Shown here in pieces: positions 6,732-14,332 of a stretch of 22,628 bases of DNA (positions within the stretch are counted from its first letter, which is position 1; each line of letters starts with the position of its first letter). Made by a program: the position numbers and the translations under genes. The stretch spans positions 1-22,628 of the forward strand of contig CANOFI010000011.1 in NCBI GenBank assembly GCA_947565255.1, read 5' to 3'. Origin of the DNA: an uncultured Lachnospiraceae bacterium. GTDB taxonomy: Bacteria; Bacillota; Clostridia; Lachnospirales; Lachnospiraceae. The notes beneath the pieces are model-generated. The model ran no database searches, had not been told where the DNA came from, and worked only from the letters and a program-made list of their open reading frames with translations.

Positions 6732-8732
6732 TTATCTTCTCAATCGGAAACGGGATACCAGCCTCTTTAGTGCGTCGGCCTGGCTGGCCAGCTCCTCGCT
6801 GGCTGCGGCACTGGATTCAGCCGTATTGACATTTCTCTCAACTACGACGGCAATCTGGTCAATTCCGTGGCGGATTTCCTCCACCGTTACAGCCTGCTGC
6901 TTTGTATACTCTGCAATACCGCCTATCAGACTGTCAAGCTCCTGTGCCAGTTTTGCTGCTGCCAGCATGGATTTTGCCGTATCCTCAGCCGCACCGACTC
7001 CATCTTCCATAGAATGTATGGTCTCCCCAAGAAGCTCCGTAGTCTCCTTCGCCGCATTGGCAGATTTGCCTGCCAGAGACCGGACCTCCTGTGCCACAAC
7101 TGCAAAACCTTTTCCCGCTTCTCCAGCGCGGGCAGCTTCTACTGCCGCATTCAGCGCAAGTATATTTGTCTGGAATGCAATATCGTCAATGGTCTTCACA
7201 ATCACATTAATTGCAGTTGATTTCTCGCTTATTTTCTGAATTACTTCTGTCATATTTTTCATTTTTTTATTGCTTTCCAGAAGGCCTTCCCTGACTTCCT
7301 GTGAAATACTGTCTGCCTTCTGCGCATCCTGGGCAGTCTTCTGTACACTGTCGGACGTTTCGCTCATATATCCGGCCAGTGTTCTTACCTCCTGCTCCTG
7401 TTGTGTAGACCCCTGAGACAGGCTCACCGCACTGTCGGAAACTTGCCCCGAACCGGCAGCTACATCCCTTGAAGATGCATTTATCTGCCCTATGACCGTA
7501 TTAAACTCGACAGCAATCTCATCCAGAGATTCCTTTATTTTATAAAACTCGCCGGTGTATTCATTTTGCAGTTCAAATGCCAGATTCCCCTTTGCAATGT
7601 CCCGCAGTGTATCAGATATTTCATTAATATACTCTATGTAATCGCGCAGCCTTACCGCAACCTGATTAAAATTGTATGCAAGTATACCCAGTTCATCCCG
7701 GGACCTGCAGTCAATCGTCTGGTCCAGCTCCCCTTCTGCAATCCGGGTAGCTGCCTGGCTCAGCTTCTTTACCGGTCTGCCGATAATCCAACGAATCAGA
7801 ACAATGACAACAAGCATCAGCAAAAGCACCGCGATAACGGAAAGCTCTGCCATAATTTTTGTCAGGTCAAAGAGTTCTGATAATACCTCTGTCTGGGACA
7901 CATAGGCAACTGTAATCCAATTGCTCCCCTCAACCTTATCTATCTCAATATATGTATCTTTATAAAGGCTGAGACCCAGTTTTCCCTCCTGTATCTGTTT
8001 GTCTGCATAGGCATACATACCATCGGATTCGCTCAGCTTTTTTCCGACTATCGTCTCATCCTTATGTCCGATGATGGTATCCGTACTTGTGTCAACCAGA
8101 AAAATACCGCCCGTATCCTCAATCTGAATATTGCTGACAATATCCGAAATAGAATCCAGATACACATCTGCTGCCGCAACGCCGCGCACGGCACCTTTTT
8201 TGTCCTTCAATACTCCGGATGCTCCCACAACATAGGACTGACTGTCCTCGTCAAAATAGACATCCCCCAATATAAAATCTTCGGAATCCAGTCCATCCTG
8301 ATACCAGCTTTTTGACAAAGCATCAAAGTCCGGTCCCGGTACAAAAGACGCATGATACAAAGAGCCGTCCGTCAGCGCTACATACAGTCCCGCCGGGTAA
8401 GCATCATTCTTTCCTGCCGTATGCTTTATGTACTCTGTCATTTCAGGAATATCCATATCCCCATACTCTATCGTATCTCTCTGGACTTCCAGCATGGTAA
8501 GCGTTTTGTTCATCCATGCCCGGGTCTCCTGAAGCGTCTTATCGGCAGTCGTATGCAGTATTTCCTCACTCTTTTCCAGAAGTGTCTCGGACATCCGGTC
8601 ATATACGGTCACCATCAGTATGGATACGGCAATGATCACGCTCACAATAACAGCCGCCACCAACTTTACCGTAATTCCGATTCCCCGCCTTGGTGCACCG
8701 GCTGCCAACCTTCTCTCTTTTACCTGGCTCAT
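6732..8732 (-). CDS. Methyl-accepting chemotaxis protein, dCache-HAMP-signalling
   Basis: A 666-residue chemoreceptor of classical layout. A transmembrane helix lies at about 20-43. An extracellular double-Cache-like domain follows (about 45-290; it includes SWYQDG and GVAAADVYLD segments typical of dCache_1). A second helix lies at 293-316, then HAMP (317-370) and a cytoplasmic signalling coiled coil. The hairpin tip reads FQTNILALNAAVEAARAGE (about 520-538). The Cache domain binds small extracellular molecules such as amino acids, organic acids or sugars; I could not match a specific ligand motif. ATG at 8732 has GAAGGA seven nt upstream; the ATG at 8738 two codons earlier sits too close to it. 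A promoter with a TACAAT -10 box is seen upstream. Confidence 0.93.
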   Translation of the reverse strand: MSQVKERRLAAGAPRRGIGITVKLVAAVIVSVIIAVSILMVTVYDRMSETLLEKSEEILHTTADKTLQETRAWMNKTLTMLEVQRDTIEYGDMDIPEMTEYIKHTAGKNDAYPAGLYVALTDGSLYHASFVPGPDFDALSKSWYQDGLDSEDFILGDVYFDEDSQSYVVGASGVLKDKKGAVRGVAAADVYLDSISDIVSNIQIEDTGGIFLVDTSTDTIIGHKDETIVGKKLSESDGMYAYADKQIQEGKLGLSLYKDTYIEIDKVEGSNWITVAYVSQTEVLSELFDLTKIMAELSVIAVLLLMLVVIVLIRWIIGRPVKKLSQAATRIAEGELDQTIDCRSRDELGILAYNFNQVAVRLRDYIEYINEISDTLRDIAKGNLAFELQNEYTGEFYKIKESLDEIAVEFNTVIGQINASSRDVAAGSGQVSDSAVSLSQGSTQQEQEVRTLAGYMSETSDSVQKTAQDAQKADSISQEVREGLLESNKKMKNMTEVIQKISEKSTAINVIVKTIDDIAFQTNILALNAAVEAARAGEAGKGFAVVAQEVRSLAGKSANAAKETTELLGETIHSMEDGVGAAEDTAKSMLAAAKLAQELDSLIGGIAEYTKQQAVTVEEIRHGIDQIAVVVERNVNTAESSAAASEELASQADALKRLVSRFRLRR

Positions 8733-8831
8733 CTTCATTTCCTTCTTTCTTAATTTTTTTATATTGTCATATTTTCCCTGGCTGAAATGTCTTTAGAGAC
8801 CGCCCTGCGAAAATATAAGCTTCTGCCTAAA

Positions 8832-8860
8832 ATTGTATCATAACTCTAAAACAATTTAAA
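8832..8860 (-). promoter_or_regulatory. Promoter of the dCache chemoreceptor gene
   Basis: On the minus strand, TTTAAA (8855-8860) and TACAAT (8832-8837) are 17 bp apart, fitting a sigma-A promoter with a weak -35 box. The predicted start leaves a leader of about 90 nt before the gene. The gene-free stretch 8739-9047 otherwise holds only the hairpin at 8964-8992 and AT-rich sequence. Confidence 0.6.
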
Positions 8861-8963
8861 GTCTTTCATAAAAAAACTCAGCTCTGACATTTATTTTTTC
8901 TGTTTTTATCAGATTTGCACCACCGCTTCTTTTTTATCAGTTTTTTATGATTTTAACCTAACA

Positions 8964-8992
8964 GCGCCGGTTTAAGCAATTCAAACCGGCGC
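8964..8992 (-). terminator. Stem-loop after the PTS gene, probable terminator
   Basis: A perfect 10-bp inverted repeat GCGCCGGTTT/AAACCGGCGC closes a 9-nt loop, 55 bp after the PTS stop codon. It is the only GC-rich patch in an AT-rich gap. On the minus strand it is followed by TGTTAGGTT, only a weak T-tract, so termination may be partial. Confidence 0.55.
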
Positions 8993-9047
8993 CGTACCTT
9001 ATAAAACAACTCTTTTGCATTTATTCTGCTTATTTTTAAATGATACC

Positions 9048-11159
9048 TTACTCCTCAATCAGGTACATATCTTCCCCTGCACGGATGTGTCCCTCATGCA
9101 GCAGGTGTATTTTCTGGTGTTCTCCAAGATTGGTACAAAGGATTGGCGACGCCAACGACGGCGCATGTTTTTTCAGATAGTCCAAATCCAGCTTCATAAG
9201 CTGCTGCCCTTTCTTTATCTGATCTCCTGCCCTGACAAACACCTCGAAGCCCTGTCCGTTTAACTTCACCGTGTCAATTCCCATGTGCAGCAAAAGCTCC
9301 ATCCCATGCTCTGTCAGCATTCCAATCGCATGCTTTGTGTCAAATACAAAACTGATTTCGCCGTCAGCCGGCGCTGTTATAAACTCCTCTTCCGGGGTAA
9401 TAATTACCCCGTCACCCATCATTTTTTCGGCAAATCCCTCATCCGGTGCCCTGGTAATATCCTCAACCACGCCGGAAACCGGTGCCGCAATTACAAGGGG
9501 CGGTATCGATTTCTCATTCTTTTTTATATCTTCTTTCTGCTCCTCAAGTTTATCCAAATCCACAACAACCGGTTCATCCGACGCTGTTTCCAGATAATCT
9601 TCAAAATTAGATTTAATCACGGAGACTCTCGGTCCAAAAATAATCTGTACACCAAAGCCTTTGCGGATTACGCCGGATGCCCCGGTGGAGCGCAGCATTT
9701 CTTCATTTACAAGCTCCGTTTTCTGTACCGTACAGCGAAGCCTTGTCGCACAGCAGTCCACATCCTCAATGTTGCTCTTTCCTCCAAGGCCGGCACAAAT
9801 CGTTGCAGAGAGCACATCATTTTCACTTTCCCGGCCATTTTTCTTTGCCTCTACATCGCTTCTGCGGTATAATTTTACTTCGCCGTCATCCCTTCCTGGT
9901 GTTTTTAAGTTCAGCTTTTTGATTAAGAAGGTAAATAAGAAGTAATATACAATAAAATATACAATACCTACAATGACAATCCAAATCCAGCCCGTCTTGG
10001 CATTTCCGGGAAGAATTCCAAATAAAAACATGTCAATCAGACCGCCTGAAAACGTCATTCCCACACCGACGCCGCATATATGCATGAACATATAGGCAAG
10101 CCCTGCAAAAACACAGTGAATAATATACAAAAGCGGCGCTACAAATAAAAATGTAAACTCAAGCGGTTCCGTAATTCCGGTAAGCATGGATGTCAGCGCC
10201 GCTGATAAAAGCAGACCAAAAACAAGCTTTTTCTTTTCCGGCTTTGCGGTGCGGTACATGGCAAGCGCCGCCCCTGGCAGGCCGAATATCATAAGCGGGA
10301 ATTTACCGGACATAAACCGGGTTGCCGATACCGCAAAATGCTCCACGGAATGATCCGCCAGCTGTGCGAAGAAAATATTCTGCGCCCCCTCCACAAGCAC
10401 GCCGTTTACCTCTAACGTTCCGCCGACTGCCGTCTGCCAGAACGGCAGATAAAATACATGATGCAGACCGAACGGAATCAGGGCGCGCTCTGTCAGTCCG
10501 TATACCCAGGTTCCAAAATAACCGGATTTTAAAACGACATCCCCGATATGGTAAATGCCGTTCTGAATCGGCGGCCAGATAAAATACATGGCAATTCCAA
10601 CCAGGGTAAATACAAGCCCGCTTATAATCGGAACAAACCTCGAACCGCCAAAAAAGGACAATACCTGTGGCAGCTCCACTTTGTAATAGCGGTTGTGCAG
10701 AAGCGCCACCCCAATTCCAACAATCATACCGCCGAACACACCCATTTGCAGGGATGTGATGCCAACCACGGAGGTTGTGGCACCCTCAAGCAGGGTTTCC
10801 GTCCCTCCATTAATTGTAATCATTGCGCCAATGGACGCGTGCATAATAAAAAATGCGATTGCCGCGGCAAGCGCGGCCACTTCTTTTTCCCGTTTTGCCA
10901 TACCAATTGCGACACCCATGGCAAATATAATCGGCAGATTTGCAAACACAATGTCTCCCGCCTTGCTCATCACCTGCAAAATGGCATTTAACACGGTTCC
11001 CTGCCCCATAATTTTTGTCAGCCGGTATGTCTTTAGCATCGTTTCATTTGTAAAAGAACCACCGATTCCGAGCAAAAGGCCTGCAACCGGCAAAATGGCG
11101 ATGGGAAGCATAAAGGAACGCCCTACCCTCTGCAATACGCCAAAAATTTTATCTTTCAT
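9048..11159 (-). CDS. PTS sugar transporter EIICBA, glucose/maltose/GlcNAc type
   Basis: A 703-residue fused enzyme II of the glucose-glucoside family, which imports and phosphorylates a sugar at the membrane using phosphate from HPr. EIIC (about 1-415) is multi-spanning and contains the ERALIPFGLHH and GITEPLEF motifs. EIIB (about 445-525) has the phosphorylation site DVDCCATRLR, where the second cysteine (Cys470) aligns with the active one; an adjacent Cys469 is unusual. EIIA (about 550-703) has the two active-site histidines, His610 in FDTKHAIG and His625 in LLLHMGIDTVKLNGQGF. All three domains look complete. Motifs do not separate glucose from maltose or GlcNAc. The start has AAGGGTG upstream. 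No antiterminator gene or phospho-sugar hydrolase lies beside it. It follows the DUF3737 gene by 177 bp of AT-rich sequence in which I could not fix a promoter. Confidence 0.93.
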   Translation of the reverse strand: MKDKIFGVLQRVGRSFMLPIAILPVAGLLLGIGGSFTNETMLKTYRLTKIMGQGTVLNAILQVMSKAGDIVFANLPIIFAMGVAIGMAKREKEVAALAAAIAFFIMHASIGAMITINGGTETLLEGATTSVVGITSLQMGVFGGMIVGIGVALLHNRYYKVELPQVLSFFGGSRFVPIISGLVFTLVGIAMYFIWPPIQNGIYHIGDVVLKSGYFGTWVYGLTERALIPFGLHHVFYLPFWQTAVGGTLEVNGVLVEGAQNIFFAQLADHSVEHFAVSATRFMSGKFPLMIFGLPGAALAMYRTAKPEKKKLVFGLLLSAALTSMLTGITEPLEFTFLFVAPLLYIIHCVFAGLAYMFMHICGVGVGMTFSGGLIDMFLFGILPGNAKTGWIWIVIVGIVYFIVYYFLFTFLIKKLNLKTPGRDDGEVKLYRRSDVEAKKNGRESENDVLSATICAGLGGKSNIEDVDCCATRLRCTVQKTELVNEEMLRSTGASGVIRKGFGVQIIFGPRVSVIKSNFEDYLETASDEPVVVDLDKLEEQKEDIKKNEKSIPPLVIAAPVSGVVEDITRAPDEGFAEKMMGDGVIITPEEEFITAPADGEISFVFDTKHAIGMLTEHGMELLLHMGIDTVKLNGQGFEVFVRAGDQIKKGQQLMKLDLDYLKKHAPSLASPILCTNLGEHQKIHLLHEGHIRAGEDMYLIEE

Positions 11160-11336
11160 ATTATCACCCTTTTCTCGTAAAAATTAAACCATTCTATTTT
11201 TTTATTTTTTCACAGTCTGATTTTTTTATACGTGATTTTACAGGTGATACTATGTATTTGAAAAAATATAATTGCTATTTATAACCGTAGCAGTACCGCA
11301 ACAGCATATATGCAAAAGATAAAACAAAAAATAACT

Positions 11337-12179
11337 CTACCGGACCACGACCTTTCCTGCGCATTCCATAACCGGATTTTCCCAAATGATATCCCCAACA
11401 CTGTCTGCAATAATCGTTCCGCTTTTTGGGTTTTTCACGGAATCTATGTGACCCTGAATCTCCGCTTCCACATCCGAATACTCAAAAGATAAATCCGTAT
11501 TTTCCATCGTACAGTTTACAAGCTTCAGATTTTCACAGTAACACAGCGGCTGCGTGCCGATAATTTTGCAATTGATTAGCGTAAGCCCGTTCGAAAACCA
11601 TGCAAGATCCTCCCCTTTTACGACACTGTCTTCTACTGTCACATTTCTGCTATGCCAGAAGGCGTCTTTTGTATCCAGCACGGAATTGGATATTTCCAGG
11701 TTTTCCATATACTGAAAGGAATATTTTCCTTTCATGGTAACATGGTCTAATTTGACATTTTTGCTGTCCAGGAAAATATATTCCGATTCGATCTCTGTAT
11801 CTTTTAAACAAATATGATTGCTTTTCCATCCAAATTCCGGGGATACAATCCGGCAGTCTTCCAACTGGATATGACTGCACTCCCGCACTGCTTTAATTCC
11901 GTTCAGGGTACAGTTTTTTATGATTCCGTCATCCGCATACCAGATGGCAGCTCTCGTCTTTTCGTCCATGGTGCTCTGGCCCATCACAAAGCCCCTGACA
12001 TGCCATAACGGATAACGCAGGGAAAAACTGCAGTCCTGCAGTGTTATGTCCCTTGATTCTTTTAATACGGATTCTCCGTCTGCTGGTCCTGCAAAAACAC
12101 AATGCCTTATATCACAGTCTTTTGAAAAATATAATGCCCGTTCTTCATCATACTGCTTATTTTCAATGATTTGTCTCAT
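11337..12179 (-). CDS. DUF3737 family right-handed beta-helix protein
   Basis: A 280-residue protein recognised by the N-terminal NKQYDEERALYF segment and a series of short imperfect repeats of the type N-x-x-L-x-x-C/S, each a probable turn of a parallel beta-helix (for example VRECSHIQLEDC, SHNVTV-like and CENLKLVNCTM units). This matches DUF3737, a family common in Firmicutes whose function is not established. There is no signal peptide or membrane helix, so it is cytoplasmic. I chose ATG at 12179 because GGAGG lies seven nt upstream; an earlier in-frame ATG at 12221 overlaps the terminator-like hairpin region and has no ribosome site. Its position before a sugar PTS gene hints at carbohydrate metabolism, but that is weak evidence. 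Confidence 0.8.
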   Translation of the reverse strand: MRQIIENKQYDEERALYFSKDCDIRHCVFAGPADGESVLKESRDITLQDCSFSLRYPLWHVRGFVMGQSTMDEKTRAAIWYADDGIIKNCTLNGIKAVRECSHIQLEDCRIVSPEFGWKSNHICLKDTEIESEYIFLDSKNVKLDHVTMKGKYSFQYMENLEISNSVLDTKDAFWHSRNVTVEDSVVKGEDLAWFSNGLTLINCKIIGTQPLCYCENLKLVNCTMENTDLSFEYSDVEAEIQGHIDSVKNPKSGTIIADSVGDIIWENPVMECAGKVVVR

Positions 12180-12224
12180 ATGACTTCCTCCAATACCGCT
12201 GTTTTTATGATTTATATACACCTT

Positions 12225-12269
12225 AAAAAATCCACCTGCAGGACATGCATTACGGGGTTCCCTGCGGGT
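12225..12269 (-). terminator. Terminator or attenuator before the DUF3737 gene
   Basis: On the minus strand ACCCGCAGG (12261-12269) pairs with CCTGCAGGT (12234-12242) with one mismatch, followed two bases later by a run of six T (12225-12230). It sits between the protease gene and DUF3737. It could end protease transcription or attenuate transcription into DUF3737. Confidence 0.6.
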
Positions 12270-12286
12270 ATAGTTTAATATATTAG

Positions 12287-12529
12287 ATTACTTCTTATCA
12301 TACCATAGTTGAGCTTGGCAGCACAAAAGCGATGTTTTGCGTACACGACCACTACAATAATATTTCTCTGGAATATAAAGGAATCCGTCTGACTTACGGA
12401 ATGAGCATTGATTATCTTGCAATGCCGGGAATTGATAAGGATACCGAGCAGCGCGGCGCAGAGCTGATTACCATCCACCCTGATTCTGCATTTGATGTGG
12501 AGCAGATTAAGTTGACGGATATTGAATAA
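12287..12529 (+). pseudogene. Remnant of a metallophosphoesterase gene (C-terminal end only)
   Basis: The plus strand is open from just after a TAG at 12284 to a TAA at 12527, encoding about 80 residues. The segment ELGSTKAMFCVHDHYNN followed by LEYKGIRLTYGMSIDYLAMPG and a QRGAELITI stretch matches the C-terminal end of calcineurin-like metallophosphoesterases. There, GHDH supplies metal-binding histidines. Here the motif reads VHDH, and the roughly 200 N-terminal residues with the other metal ligands are missing. No ribosome site precedes the first ATG (12332). It is therefore a decayed 3' fragment rather than a small gene. It is the only plus-strand coding trace in the window, and its stop lies 8 bp from the stop of the convergent protease gene. 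Confidence 0.7.
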
Positions 12530-12537
12530 GGAATGGG

Positions 12538-14217
12538 CTATCGTCCGACCTCTTTCTGCAAAATCCACAGCGCATCAATCGAGTTGACTGCCCCATCCTT
12601 ATTTGCATCGGCAAGCTGCATCTGAAATTCCGTGAACTGCATTCTGCCTACTAGCATCTGCAAAATATAATAGGCATCCACGGAAGTAACCGTCCCATCT
12701 TCATCCACATCTCCCGGCTTGTATACCCCGGAAGAAATGTCATAATATCCTTCAAATACCTGTGTTACGCGAACTCCGTCCATGTATCCTGCCGCGTGCA
12801 CGCTCACCGGCCCGCTAATCCGGACCGGCTCCGTATAAAATATTCCGTTTTCCGGAGACGGCTGGCTGCCGTCTACTGTATAATAGATATCCATCCCTAT
12901 TTTATTCGTCTCAAAGGCAAGGGATACTGCGTTCCCATAAGTACCCGGCTCTGCGGTATAGCCAATCGTCCCCGCATTTGCAAACAGCGATCGGAAACCT
13001 TTCAGGTTTATTTTTCCATAACCAAACTGTTCATCCCAGCCGGCGGCGCCAAGGTCCTGCACATGCTCTTTTAATATGCGGTAAATCTCCCCGCCGTCCC
13101 AGCCAGCATTCAGTGATTTCATCAGTGCAAAAGCCGCCGTGACATGCGGCACTGCAAAAGAGGTTCCGTTTCTACTTTTCGTGCCCCCGCCCAGCGTTAT
13201 GACCTGGACAGATTCCCCCGGCGCCGTGAAATCAATCGTAGAGCCGTAATTGGAAAAACCAGAAAGTCTGCCAGACTCGCCAACGGAAGAAACCGCTATT
13301 GTGCTTTCCATATTGGCCGGCGTACAGGTTTCGACATCCCTGCTTTCATTTCCTGCTGCGGCAATCACCGGTACGCCCTGCTGCTTCGCCATTTCCAGCA
13401 CATTTGCATAAATTTCTTTTTCTCCGTCTCCGCCGATGCTCATATTGATGATATCCACGTCACATTCCAGGGCATAGAGCATCGCCAGCACAATCTGCGA
13501 ATCGTACCCTTCTCCTTTTTTATCCATCACTTTTAACGGCAGTATTTTTACATTTGAAAGCGTCTGGTCGGCGATAATGCCGGATACGGACGTTCCGTGC
13601 CCGTTGTCATCCTCCGGCGCTTTGTTCCTGGCACAATAATTTTTTCCGCCCGGCAGAATCCGTCCCTCAAAAACGGCAAGGTCAGAATCAATTCCGGTGT
13701 CCAGAACCGCAACCTCCACCTGCGGCAGCTCTGCAAATGTCTGTTGTAAAAACTCATATACCTCATCGATTCCTATATCCTGCGCGCCCCATGATTCAAA
13801 CGTATGTTCTTTTTGTGTGATGGAACACCAGCAGTATGAGGAAGAATTACTAAATTCAGCCAAAAACTGCCCTGACCCGGTGGTATTTTCTGCCTCAGCC
13901 AGCTTTACTTTCCCATCCGGCTGCACGGCTTTTGTGCTGTCCATTTTACAAAAGGTCTCATATGCTTTTTCTGTATCCGTCTCCGTCCCATATTCCAACA
14001 CGTAAAAGCCGCCGTATCCGCCTTCTATCCGTATAGCGCTATCATCTAAAACTTCCTGCGTTGTCTGTAAAATCAGCCGTTTTGCAGAAAAATCCGGCAC
14101 GGATGCATCAAACGGACCCTCCGCCGCGGATATATGCGGAACATTCAGAATGGAAACCATGAAAAAAAACATCGCTGTCCATGTATAAATCCATATTCTT
14201 TTTTTACCGTTCTTCAT
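12538..14217 (-). CDS. Secreted subtilisin-like serine protease (S8) with chitobiase-type domain and dockerin
   Basis: A 559-residue exported protein. The N-terminus has a basic stretch, a hydrophobic core (FFFMVSILNV) and a cleavage region near ISAAEG. A propeptide-like region runs to about 160. The S8 domain follows with the catalytic triad Asp173 (VAVLDTGID), His207 (DDNGHGTSV) and Ser353 (NGTSFAVPHV), plus oxyanion Asn290 (AAAGNES). Residues about 418-492 (YYTVDGSQPSP, YTEPV) resemble the chitobiase/beta-hexosaminidase C-terminal fold. The last 60 residues are a type I dockerin with two calcium loops, DVDEDGTVTSVD and DANKDGAVNSID. The dockerin would attach the protease to a cohesin on a scaffold or cell surface. 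The start at 14217 has AGAGGTG six nt upstream; a GTG three codons earlier overlaps that site. Confidence 0.92.
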   Translation of the reverse strand: MKNGKKRIWIYTWTAMFFFMVSILNVPHISAAEGPFDASVPDFSAKRLILQTTQEVLDDSAIRIEGGYGGFYVLEYGTETDTEKAYETFCKMDSTKAVQPDGKVKLAEAENTTGSGQFLAEFSNSSSYCWCSITQKEHTFESWGAQDIGIDEVYEFLQQTFAELPQVEVAVLDTGIDSDLAVFEGRILPGGKNYCARNKAPEDDNGHGTSVSGIIADQTLSNVKILPLKVMDKKGEGYDSQIVLAMLYALECDVDIINMSIGGDGEKEIYANVLEMAKQQGVPVIAAAGNESRDVETCTPANMESTIAVSSVGESGRLSGFSNYGSTIDFTAPGESVQVITLGGGTKSRNGTSFAVPHVTAAFALMKSLNAGWDGGEIYRILKEHVQDLGAAGWDEQFGYGKINLKGFRSLFANAGTIGYTAEPGTYGNAVSLAFETNKIGMDIYYTVDGSQPSPENGIFYTEPVRISGPVSVHAAGYMDGVRVTQVFEGYYDISSGVYKPGDVDEDGTVTSVDAYYILQMLVGRMQFTEFQMQLADANKDGAVNSIDALWILQKEVGR

Positions 14218-14332
14218 ACGGGGCACCTCTTTCCTTTGTTTCCTCTGCTTTTTTTCTGCATCCTGCTATGAACTTTTTGCGTTATATTTTATGAACATTA
14301 TGCATTTATACCGCGTTATTTTTTTCTTCCAA

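Noticed and set aside
11160..11336. CcpA (cre) site or promoter upstream of the PTS gene
   Set aside because: No match to the cre consensus and no -35/-10 pair with proper spacing could be settled in this AT-rich spacer.
12275..12568. Minus-strand open frame of 97 residues
   Set aside because: It is antisense to the metallophosphoesterase remnant, whose plus-strand translation has clear family resemblance, and it overlaps the protease end.
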